From the NCBI RefSeq assembly GCF_005405925.1, contig NZ_BJHV01000001.1, positions 6,758,001 to 6,822,000 on the forward strand: 64,000 bases of DNA, read 5' to 3'. A program made the position numbers and the translations under genes. The DNA is from Streptomyces antimycoticus (GTDB lineage Bacteria > Actinomycetota > Actinomycetes > Streptomycetales > Streptomycetaceae). Under the pieces are notes generated by a model. The model did not search any database. It was given only the letters and a program-made list of their open reading frames with translations, and was not told the DNA's origin. This document shows positions 53,495 to 64,000 of this stretch, piece after piece; position 1 is the first letter of the stretch, and every line of letters starts with the position of its first letter.

Positions 53495-54727
53495 GTGGCA
53501 GCGGAGATGGTCAATCCTCGCAGCGACAGCACAAGCGGCAGTGGCGAAGGAGCCGACGGCGTGACCGGCGGAGAGCCCTTCGATCCGGCTTTCGCCCTGC
53601 ACCGCGGTGGCAAGATGGCCGTCCAGGCGACCGTGCCCGTGCGCAACCGGGACGATCTGTCCCTCGCGTACACACCGGGCGTGGCCAAGGTCTGCAGCGC
53701 CATCGCCGAGCAGCCCGAGCTCGTCCACGACTACACCTGGAAGTCCCAGGTCGTCGCCGTGGTGACGGACGGCAGCGCGGTGCTGGGGCTCGGTGACATC
53801 GGCCCGGAGGCGTCCCTCCCGGTCATGGAGGGCAAGGCGATCCTCTTCAAGCAGTTCGGCGGGGTGGACGCGGTGCCGATCGCGCTCGACTGCCGGGACG
53901 TGGACGAGATCGTGGAGACCGTCGCCCGGTTCGCGCCCTCGTTCGGTGGCGTCAATCTGGAGGACATCTCCGCGCCCCGCTGCTTCGAGATCGAGCGCAA
54001 GCTCCAGGAGCGGGTCGACATCCCGATCTTCCATGACGACCAGCACGGCACGGCGGTGGTCACCCTCGCCGCGCTGCGCAACGCCGCCAGGCTGACGGAC
54101 CGCGCGCTGGGCCAGCTGCGCGCCGTCATCTCCGGGGCGGGCGCCGCCGGTGTGGCCATCGCCCGGATCCTCACCGAGGCGGGCATCGGCGATGTCGCCG
54201 TGTGCGACCGCAAGGGCGTCGTCTCCCAGGACCGCGAGGACCTCACCGACGTCAAGCGCGAGCTGGCCGGGTTCACCAACAAGGCCGGGCTCACCGGATC
54301 CCTGGAGGCCGCGCTGGACGGCGCCGACGTCTTCATCGGCGTCAGCGGCGGCACGGTGCCGGAGGACGCGGTGGCGAAGATGGCGTCTGGCGCCTTCATC
54401 TTCGCGATGGCCAACCCCAACCCGGAGATCCACCCGGACGTCGCCCACCGGTACGCGGCCGTGGTCGCCACCGGACGCAGCGACTTCCCGAACCAGATCA
54501 ACAACGTCCTCGCCTTCCCCGGCATCTTCGCGGGCGCCCTCCAGGTGCGGGCCTCCCGGATCACCGAGGGCATGAAGCTCGCTGCCGCCGAGGCGCTGGC
54601 CGCTGTGGTGGCCGATGAGCTGAGCGCGGACAAGGTGATCCCCTCGCCGTTCGACGACCGGGTCGCCCCCGCCGTGACCGCGGCCGTCGCCGCGGCCGCC
54701 CGCGCGGAGGGCGTCGCCCGCCGCTGA
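53495..54727 (+). CDS. NAD(P)-dependent malic enzyme
   Basis: 410 residues. The N-terminal malic domain has [20 protein letters not shown] (catalytic Tyr), the metal/substrate site [17 protein letters not shown] and [16 protein letters not shown]. The NAD-binding motif is [20 protein letters not shown]. It converts malate to pyruvate and CO2, linking the TCA cycle with pyruvate and, in Streptomyces, with storage-lipid and antibiotic supply. This single-domain form lacks the phosphotransacetylase extension. GTG 53495 ([10 protein letters not shown]) follows aaagggg; ATG 53507 is possible. Confidence 0.93.
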   Translation: MAAEMVNPRSDSTSGSGEGADGVTGGEPFDPAFALHRGGKMAVQATVPVRNRDDLSLAYTPGVAKVCSAIAEQPELVHDYTWKSQVVAVVTDGSAVLGLGDIGPEASLPVMEGKAILFKQFGGVDAVPIALDCRDVDEIVETVARFAPSFGGVNLEDISAPRCFEIERKLQERVDIPIFHDDQHGTAVVTLAALRNAARLTDRALGQLRAVISGAGAAGVAIARILTEAGIGDVAVCDRKGVVSQDREDLTDVKRELAGFTNKAGLTGSLEAALDGADVFIGVSGGTVPEDAVAKMASGAFIFAMANPNPEIHPDVAHRYAAVVATGRSDFPNQINNVLAFPGIFAGALQVRASRITEGMKLAAAEALAAVVADELSADKVIPSPFDDRVAPAVTAAVAAAARAEGVARR

Positions 54728-54785
54728 CGCCCGCCGGGGCCCGGGTGCCATCGCGCGCTCCGGGCCATCGCGGACCGGGCCATTA

Positions 54786-54826
54786 CGGGCCGGGCCGCCC
54801 CTCATCCGGAGGGGCGCCCCGGCCCG
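54786..54826 (+). terminator. Terminator after malic enzyme gene
   Basis: 18-bp arms with one mismatch (54786-54803 and 54809-54826) and a 5-nt loop, 58 bp downstream of the stop codon. Confidence 0.8.
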
Positions 54827-54906
54827 TGGGCTTGTGTGCGGCGGGCGAGCGGGGTCACACCGTGGCGTGGTTCCGTGGGGTCGCCGTGCGGCCTAAGGTC
54901 GGGATC

Positions 54907-55869
54907 ATGTTCGCTGCCTACGCCGCACGTATCGACCGTGACCAGCCGCTGAGCGGCCTCGAACTGGGGGAGCGCCCCGAGCCACAGGCGCGGCCCGGCT
55001 GGACGACCGTGAACGTCAAGGCCGCCTCGCTCAACCACCACGACCTGTGGTCGCTGCGCGGTGTGGGCCTCGGCGAGGAGTCGCTTCCGATGATCCTCGG
55101 CTGCGACGCTGCCGGGATCGACGAGGACGGCAACGAGGTCGTCCTCCACTCCGTCATCGGCCAGAGTGGACACGGCGTCGGCCCCAAGGAGCCCCGCTCC
55201 ATCCTCACCGAGCGCTACCAGGGCACCTTCGCCGAGAAGGTGACCGTCCCGAGCTGGAATCTGCTGCCCAAGCCCAAGGAGCTCTCCTTCGAGGAGGCCG
55301 CCTGTCTGCCCACGGCCTGGCTGACCGCGTACCGCATGCTGTTCACCAACGCGGGGGTGCGCCCCGGCGACAGCGTCCTGGTCCAGGGCGCCGGTGGCGG
55401 TGTGGCCACCGCCGCGATCGTGCTGGGCGCGGCCGCCGGTCTGCGGATGCTGGCCACCAGCCGTGACGAGGCCAAGCGGGCCCGCGCCGTCGAGCTGGGC
55501 GCCGAGAGCGCGTACGAACCGGGGGAGCGGCTGCCGCGCCGGGTGGACGCCGTGATCGAGACGGTGGGCGCCGCGACCTGGTCGCATTCGGTGAAGTCCC
55601 TCAAGCCCGGCGGCACCCTGGTGATTTCCGGCGCCACCAGCGGCCCCAACCCCAAGGCCGCCGAGCTCAACCGGATCTTCTTCCTGGAGCTGAAGGTCGT
55701 CGGCTCCACGATGGGCGGGAAGGACGAGCTGGAGGACCTGCTGAGCTTCTGCGCCGCCCGCGGTGTACGACCGGTGATCGACTCGGTGCTGCCGTTGGAC
55801 CGGGCCCGTCAGGGGTTCGAGAAGATGGCGGGCGGCGATCTGTTCGGCAAGGTCGTATTGACGGTCTGA
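54907..55869 (+). CDS. Zinc-independent MDR alcohol dehydrogenase/quinone oxidoreductase
   Basis: 320 residues of the medium-chain reductase family. GroES-like domain with VKAASLNHHDLWSLRGVGLG; NADPH-binding motif VLVQGAGGGVATAAIVLGAA. The Cys/His ligands for structural or catalytic zinc are missing, so it is of the quinone-oxidoreductase type. A reducing role toward quinones or enones is likely. Start ATG 54907. The 178-bp gap after it (55870-56047) shows nothing notable. Confidence 0.92.
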   Translation: MFAAYAARIDRDQPLSGLELGERPEPQARPGWTTVNVKAASLNHHDLWSLRGVGLGEESLPMILGCDAAGIDEDGNEVVLHSVIGQSGHGVGPKEPRSILTERYQGTFAEKVTVPSWNLLPKPKELSFEEAACLPTAWLTAYRMLFTNAGVRPGDSVLVQGAGGGVATAAIVLGAAAGLRMLATSRDEAKRARAVELGAESAYEPGERLPRRVDAVIETVGAATWSHSVKSLKPGGTLVISGATSGPNPKAAELNRIFFLELKVVGSTMGGKDELEDLLSFCAARGVRPVIDSVLPLDRARQGFEKMAGGDLFGKVVLTV

Positions 55870-56047
55870 ATACCGTGCCGCCCTCCACGGCGGGAGCCGC
55901 CCTCCACGGTCGCAATGGGGGCCGGGGATTCGCGGGGGAATTCGAACAGACCCGGCGGATCCGGTCCGCGCCGAGAGGGCGGCGAGAGGACGCCGTGAGG
56001 GCGGCGAGCATATGCCGGAGGCTTTGGCGCGGAGCCCGCGCGTTGAT

Positions 56048-56839
56048 CTACCGGGCCTCGCGCTCCGGCGAATTCGCGGAATTCCCGGACGCCGCCGACG
56101 GCGGTACGAAGCTCCGCCGGAAGTGATACGAGCGGGACGAGGCCCCCACCCGACCGGGGAAGTCGCGCACCCGGTCCCAGAGGGACGAGCCGCCGCCGCG
56201 CGGCCCATCGGCCGCCATGGCCGCCTCGTAGGTCTCCGCGCTGCTCCAGCGGGCGTAGTTGAGCACCCGGGCGCGGTCGGTGCTCAGATGGCGCTCGCCG
56301 TCGACGATCAGATGGAAGCCGGCGGAGATCAGGCCCGGGTCGGGCTCGCTCTCCAGGGCCTCGATGACCAGGTCGGACCAGGACCGGCGGAGCTCGGGAT
56401 CGGGGTCGTCGAAGTCGATCTCGACCACGACGATCAGCCCGGAGGCCGACCCGGGGTCCGGAGTATCGCTTTGGGCGGCCGTTGCCTGGAAGCTCCGGTA
56501 GTGCCGGTAGGCGGAGAGGCCGAGCCGCTCGAGGTCCGGGACCGCGCTGTCGATCGCGTCGTTGCGCTCCTGGCGCTCGGTCCGGACGAAGGCGTGGTAC
56601 GCGGCCTCACTGGCCCACTGGGAGTGGTGCATCAGCGTATCGCCGTCCGTACCGGCGTAGACGTTGTAGGAGAGCAGCTCGGACGCCGGCCAGGGGCGGC
56701 TGTCCCAGGTGGCGGCGATGGCGTCGACCGCGGCCCGCTGCCGTTCCGGTGTGCCCACGCTCCAGGTGCTGAACAGCGCGGCGCCCACATCGGGCCGGGT
56801 GAGATCGGGCAGCGGGCCGGAGCTGGGCAGGGCGGACAT
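56048..56839 (-). CDS. Antibiotic-biosynthesis monooxygenase (ABM)-domain protein
   Basis: 263 residues with two ABM-like ferredoxin folds: VGAALFSTWSVGTPERQRAA (with QWASEAAYHAFVRT) and LIVVVEIDFDDPDPELRRSW (with VLNYARWSSAETYEAAMAAD). Such cofactor-free dimeric folds oxidise phenols or quinones in some antibiotic pathways, but the role here is unknown. ATG 56839 follows gaggagacc. It lies beside the terphenyl operon region but in the opposite direction; any link is speculation. Confidence 0.88.
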   Translation of the reverse strand: MSALPSSGPLPDLTRPDVGAALFSTWSVGTPERQRAAVDAIAATWDSRPWPASELLSYNVYAGTDGDTLMHHSQWASEAAYHAFVRTERQERNDAIDSAVPDLERLGLSAYRHYRSFQATAAQSDTPDPGSASGLIVVVEIDFDDPDPELRRSWSDLVIEALESEPDPGLISAGFHLIVDGERHLSTDRARVLNYARWSSAETYEAAMAADGPRGGGSSLWDRVRDFPGRVGASSRSYHFRRSFVPPSAASGNSANSPEREAR

Positions 56840-56980
56840 GACGGTCTCCTCGCGGTCGGGAAGAGCTGAGAGGAAAAGGGGATCGGGGCCGGAGGGGCGC
56901 CCCCGTGGTGCGCCCCTCCGGCCCCGATCCTGGAACTTCAACCGCGGTTGAGGTCAAGCGGGAGATGGAAGCCGTCCTGA

Positions 56981-57087
56981 GTGAGACGGAGGCCGGGCCC
57001 GCGTGAGACGGAGGCCGGGCCCGCGTGAGACGGAGGCCGGGCCCGCGTGAGACGGAGGCCGGGCCCGCGTGAGACGGAGGCCGGGCC
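56981..57087. repeat. Five 22-bp tandem repeats
   Basis: gtgagacggaggccgggcccgc repeats exactly from 56981, 57003, 57025, 57047 and 57069. The end of the array overlaps the PadR gene stop codon at 57087. The repeats lie in the gap between the ABM gene and the PadR gene. Confidence 0.92.
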
Positions 57088-58181
57088 TATGCCTGGTCGC
57101 CTCGGAGCAGCGCGGTGATCCGTGCCGCGGTCGCCCCCAGGTGGTGGCGGGCGTCGGCCAGTTGGGCGTCCGTCACCCCGTGGTCGCGGGCCGCGTCGCG
57201 AATGTCGTCGCGGAGCCGGTCGAGCAGCCGTTCCAGATCGCGGGCCGGGGCGTCCGAGGGGGTGAAGTCCTTGGCCCACTCGGGCTCCTGCACTCCGGCG
57301 GCGGCGCTGTCGCTGCCGCCGCTGGTCGGCTTCTCCTTCTCGCCGCCGCCCTTCGGCTTGGTCATGTCCATCCGCTCGACCTTGGTGTCCGGCCCGGACG
57401 TCTCGTCGTCCCAGCCCCAGTCCGAGCGCGAGGTGCCCTGCCAGGAGATCCGGCTCATCCCGCGCGACACCTCGGCCAGCCCCTCGCGCACCGCCTGCTG
57501 CCAGTCGCCCGCCCGGATGTGCTCCTGCGTCTGCTCCTGGACCCGCCGGGCGATCCGCTGGACCTCCTCGCGCGCGAAGTCCTGAGCGTCCTTGGCCTGC
57601 TTACGGGCGCGCTGGGCGTCCTGCCGGGCCCGCCGGCTCTCCTCCTTCGCCCGGCGCGCCTGCTCCTTCCACTCCTCCTTCGCGCGCCGCATGTCCTCCT
57701 TCGCCTGCCGCCAGGTCTCCTTGTCGCCCCACGGCCCCTCCCACGGGCCGTGCTTCTCCTGGGAGCCGCCGGCGCCGCCGGTGCCGCCCGAGGCGCGGGC
57801 CTGCTGGGCCGCCTCGCGCATCTCCCGCCGCAGATCGCTCGCGGAGCCGCGGACGTCCTCCCGGATCTCGGCGGCGAGTTCGGCGACCGACTCGCGGATC
57901 TCCAGCTCCAGATCGGCCAGCTCACCGCTGCGGTCGGCCAGTTCGGCGCGTCCGGCGTCGGTGATGGAGTAGACCTTGCGGCCGCCCTCGGTGGTGTGGG
58001 TCACCAGGCCCTCGGCCTCCAGCTTGGCCAGCCGCGGATAGACGGTCCCGGCCGAGGGCGCGTACAGCCCCTGGAACCGCTCCTCCAGCAGCCGGATGAC
58101 CTCGTAGCCGTGGCGCGGCGCCTCGTCGAGCAGCTTGAGCAGATACAGGCGCAGTCGGCCGTGAGCGAATACGGGGGGCAT
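57087..58181 (-). CDS. PadR-family regulator with long coiled-coil tail
   Basis: 364 residues. The PadR winged helix is at the N-terminus (LYLLKLLDEAPRHGYEVIRL, LEAEGLVTHTTEGGRKVYSI). The dimerisation helix and then ~170 residues of Arg/Lys/Glu-rich coiled coil follow (WRQAKEDMRRAKEEWKEQAR, REEVQRIARRVQEQTQEHIR), much longer than the usual ~110-190-residue family. A C-terminal helix bundle resembles a second dimer interface. ATG 58181 overlaps the stop of the DUF4097 gene by one base (TGATG). It is probably an autoregulatory repressor at 59086-59112. Confidence 0.9.
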   Translation of the reverse strand: MPPVFAHGRLRLYLLKLLDEAPRHGYEVIRLLEERFQGLYAPSAGTVYPRLAKLEAEGLVTHTTEGGRKVYSITDAGRAELADRSGELADLELEIRESVAELAAEIREDVRGSASDLRREMREAAQQARASGGTGGAGGSQEKHGPWEGPWGDKETWRQAKEDMRRAKEEWKEQARRAKEESRRARQDAQRARKQAKDAQDFAREEVQRIARRVQEQTQEHIRAGDWQQAVREGLAEVSRGMSRISWQGTSRSDWGWDDETSGPDTKVERMDMTKPKGGGEKEKPTSGGSDSAAAGVQEPEWAKDFTPSDAPARDLERLLDRLRDDIRDAARDHGVTDAQLADARHHLGATAARITALLRGDQA

Positions 58182-59038
58182 CAGAGGACCTTTCCCTGGG
58201 TGCCGTCGGTGGTGTCCGTGTCGTCCTCGGACGGCGGACGGCGCAGCAGCGCGATGGCGCCCGAGACGGTGGTGGCCTTGAGGCTGCCTTTGCCCGCCCC
58301 CAGCCGCCCGGTGATCCGTTTGGCTCCCCACTGGCCGCTGACCCGCAGATCGTCGAAGCCGTTGGAGACCGAACCGGTGGCCGTGTTGGCCTCGATCTCC
58401 GCGTCGGCGGGGTGCGGCAGCCGGATGGCGATCTCCCCGGAGACGGTGGTGAGGTTGATGTCGGAGCACTTCGGGGCGGGGGCGAGATCGAGCACCATAT
58501 CGCCACTGACCGATTCGGCCCGTACCGAGGGCCCGGAGCCCTCGATGACGGTGAGGTCGCCGGAGACGGAGTGGAACCGCAGATCGCCGGTGACGGCCTG
58601 CGCCTCGACCCGCCCGGAGACGGTCTCGGCCCGCACCGGCCCGGTCAGCCCGAGCAGGGTGAAGTCCCCGGAGACGCCGCGCAGTTCGGCGCGGCCGGCC
58701 AGCGCGGAGACCACGGCGGAGCCCCCGATCACGCCGACCGTGGCGCTGGTGCCGACGGGCACGGTGAGGGTGACATGGGCGGTGCGGTTCCACTGCCCGA
58801 GCCACTTGCGGAAGCCCTTCCAGGAGAGGTCGTCGTAGCCCACGCTCAGGGTGCCGTCGACATGGCCGACCTTCAGCGCCGGGCCGTCGATCTCCGAGAC
58901 CTCGAGGCGGGCGGGACCATGGTCGGTGCCGACCACATTGACCGTGCCGCCCGCGATACGGATGTCGAGGGTCGACACCGGGTCGTCGAAGGTGAGCTTC
59001 TGTGGCGCAGTGATCGACCACTGTGATCCGGCTGACAT
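58181..59038 (-). CDS. DUF4097 beta-helix repeat protein
   Basis: 285 residues made of short beta repeats with VSG signatures (RAETVSGRVEAQAVTGDLRF, RAESVSGDMVLDLAPAPK). This is the DUF4097 (LiaX/PspC-like adhesin) pattern of a right-handed solenoid. No signal peptide or membrane helix is visible. DUF4097 proteins often accompany PadR regulators in operons and some take part in envelope-stress sensing. ATG 59038 follows aggggagg. Confidence 0.88.
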   Translation of the reverse strand: MSAGSQWSITAPQKLTFDDPVSTLDIRIAGGTVNVVGTDHGPARLEVSEIDGPALKVGHVDGTLSVGYDDLSWKGFRKWLGQWNRTAHVTLTVPVGTSATVGVIGGSAVVSALAGRAELRGVSGDFTLLGLTGPVRAETVSGRVEAQAVTGDLRFHSVSGDLTVIEGSGPSVRAESVSGDMVLDLAPAPKCSDINLTTVSGEIAIRLPHPADAEIEANTATGSVSNGFDDLRVSGQWGAKRITGRLGAGKGSLKATTVSGAIALLRRPPSEDDTDTTDGTQGKVL

Positions 59039-59085
59039 CCCTGGCCTCCCCTGACTGGACGTGCGACGCGTCACGACGACGCAAC

Positions 59086-59112
59086 ATATCGTGTCTCTAC
59101 TGAACACGATAT
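59086..59112. promoter_or_regulatory. PadR-type operator upstream of the DUF4097-padR operon
   Basis: Perfect inverted repeat atatcgtgt (59086-59094) and acacgatat (59104-59112) with a 9-nt spacer, similar to the ATGT-N8-ACAT sites bound by PadR proteins. It lies 48 bp upstream of the operon start. Confidence 0.75.
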
Positions 59113-59422
59113 ATCGCGGTCCTGCGGAGTCAAGCCCGGGTCGGCCCCGGTCCAGGAGGGCGGCGTCCGGCTGTCGCCCGCCCCGGGTGGCGGCCCCCTC
59201 CGGAGTGCCCGCATACCTGCACGCAATCGCGCGAGCGACGACAGGTGCATGGCACAGCCATCGTTCCCGGTGGACCGGATCACCCTTCTTCGAGAAAATC
59301 CTGCTCCCCGGGAATTCGCCGCTAGAGTCTCGCTAGAGCGCTGGTAGGGCGTCGTGGAGACAAATGTTCGGGACTGTTACCTTCGTGGCCTCAGAATCGG
59401 GAAGGAAGAGGGCCGTGGGGGA
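59113..59422. other. Intergenic region upstream of the terphenyl operon
   Basis: 310 bp without a gene. Two copies of cgctagag (59320-59327 and 59331-59338), 11 bp apart (one helical turn), lie 85-103 bp before the NRPS-like start and could be a regulatory site or -10-like elements. A purine-rich gaaggaagaggg (59401-59412) precedes the start codon. Confidence 0.5.
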
Positions 59423-63281
<3,859 letters not shown>

Positions 63282-63296
63282 GGAGTGGCGACCACC

Positions 63297-63695
63297 ATGG
63301 CATCAGCGAATATCGAGGCCATTCGCGCCTCCTACGCGGGTTTCCGCGACCGCGACATCGAGGGGATCCTGTCGGGCATGCACCCCGATGTGGAGTGGGT
63401 CCATCCGGAGGGAATGGCCAAGTACGGGCTGGGCGGCACCAAGCTGGGCCATGCGGGGATCAAGGACTTCCTCGCCCATGTGCCGACCGTGCTGGGCGGG
63501 ATGAAGCTCGCGCCGAAAGAGTTCATCGAACAGGGCGACCGGGTCGTGGTGTTCGGCACCCGTGAGGTGACCTCGCGCCGCGGTACGACCGTGACGCTGG
63601 ACTTCGTCCACTCGTGGACGATGCGGGACGGCAAGGCGGCGAGGATGGAGGACATCTTCGACACCGTGGCGTTCCATGAACTGATCGAGAGCTGA
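63297..63695 (+). CDS. SnoaL/NTF2-like protein (TerC-like)
   Basis: 132 residues with the NTF2 cone fold: IRASYAGFRDRDIEGILSGM, DVEWVHPEGMAKYGLGG and the second half FVHSWTMRDGKAARMEDIFD. Such folds act as small cyclases, dehydratases or partner subunits in polyketide and terphenyl pathways. It lies 15 bp after the SDR gene, and ATG 63297 was chosen over GTG 63285 because gagg is at 63281. It completes the three-gene set expected for a minimal p-terphenyl pathway. Confidence 0.88.
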   Translation: MASANIEAIRASYAGFRDRDIEGILSGMHPDVEWVHPEGMAKYGLGGTKLGHAGIKDFLAHVPTVLGGMKLAPKEFIEQGDRVVVFGTREVTSRRGTTVTLDFVHSWTMRDGKAARMEDIFDTVAFHELIES

Positions 63696-63715
63696 CCGAA
63701 ACCGACAAGCTCCGC

Positions 63716-63760
63716 CGGCCGTCCGCTCCCGCGCCGAGGAGGCACGGGAGCGGACGGCCG
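63716..63760. terminator. Bidirectional terminator after the terphenyl operon
   Basis: Perfect 16-bp stem (63716-63731 with 63745-63760), 13-nt loop, between the NTF2-like gene and the convergent nitroreductase gene. Confidence 0.88.
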
Positions 63761-63777
63761 CTCTTCCGGAAGAGGTC

Positions 63778-64000
63778 TCAGACGGTGCGGACGACCTCCT
63801 CGTACTCCAGCCGCGGCAGCCGGCCCATCCAGGCGTCCGGACCCGGCTTGCCGATGTTGACCACACACACCGCCGCGTGCCGTCCGTCCTCGAAGAACTC
63901 CTTGGAGACGGCCGCGTGGTCGAAGCCGATCATGGGCCCGGCGGCGAGCCCCGCCGCGCGCACGCCCAGGATGAAGTAGCCCACCTGCAGTGCGGTGTTG
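63778..64000 (-). CDS. Nitroreductase-family protein, RutE-like (5' end outside window)
   Basis: The last 73 residues of a flavin nitroreductase: LQVGYFILGVRAAGLAAGPM, then a long loop and VVNIGKPGPDAWMGRLPRLE, ending EEVVRTV. This resembles malonic-semialdehyde reductase RutE. The ATG of the track-length frame at 63984 is internal, because the sequence stays open to the window edge (NTALQVGYF). Substrate is uncertain. Confidence 0.85.
   Translation of the reverse strand, partial: NTALQVGYFILGVRAAGLAAGPMIGFDHAAVSKEFFEDGRHAAVCVVNIGKPGPDAWMGRLPRLEYEEVVRTV

Overview
The window is chromosomal DNA from a Streptomyces or close relative. Reasons: very high GC with strong third-position bias, GTG/TTG starts, Shine-Dalgarno sites, and marker genes (dasR-dasABCD, wblE, sigH with its anti-sigma gene, sodN/sodX, snpA/snpR, a whiJ-like locus). 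From memory, the order nrdAB ... dasRABCD ... wblE ... sigH ... sodN ... malic enzyme matches the SCO5225-SCO5262 stretch of S. coelicolor. I could not align it.

Layout. 1-5.7 kb: end of an unrecognised gene, peptide deformylase, and the class I ribonucleotide reductase operon nrdAB behind two NrdR boxes and a cobalamin riboswitch. 5.7-15.8 kb is accessory DNA: a GNAT enzyme, an IS110-family element, two small phage-type proteins, an IPT/TIG repeat protein, XRE regulator/SDR and FAD-monooxygenase/MarR pairs, and a whiJ/abaA-like locus. 15.8-25 kb: a DUF3311/symporter operon and the N-acetylglucosamine/chitosaccharide locus (DasR, ABC importer, GH3 enzyme, SIS-domain enzyme) with two dre operators before dasA. 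25-31 kb: PdtaS-like kinase, WhiB protein, lipid kinase, sigma factor plus anti-sigma factor. 31-43 kb: small housekeeping and stress genes, antiporter, glutaminase, KAS III, two STAS anti-sigma antagonists, and the snapalysin/LysR pair. 43-56 kb: SpoIIE-type phosphatase, NmrA/TetR pair, Ni-superoxide dismutase and its protease, an amino-acid ABC importer, malic enzyme, alcohol dehydrogenase. 56-64 kb: ABM-domain protein, PadR/DUF4097 operon, and a compact operon (A-T-TE NRPS-like enzyme, NAD-dependent dehydrogenase-like protein, NTF2-like protein) that matches the core of bacterial p-terphenyl pathways (echoside/terfestatin type). A nitroreductase runs off the right edge.

Two general points. 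First, at least seven genes, probably eight, are broken by exactly one missing base, most in or beside a G/C run. This looks like a sequencing or assembly error, so these genes are probably intact in the organism. Second, tandem repeats are unusually common: units of 18, 20, 22, 26 and 33 bp, several at gene ends or inside genes. TTA (bldA-dependent) codons were noticed only in snpR and the two STAS genes.
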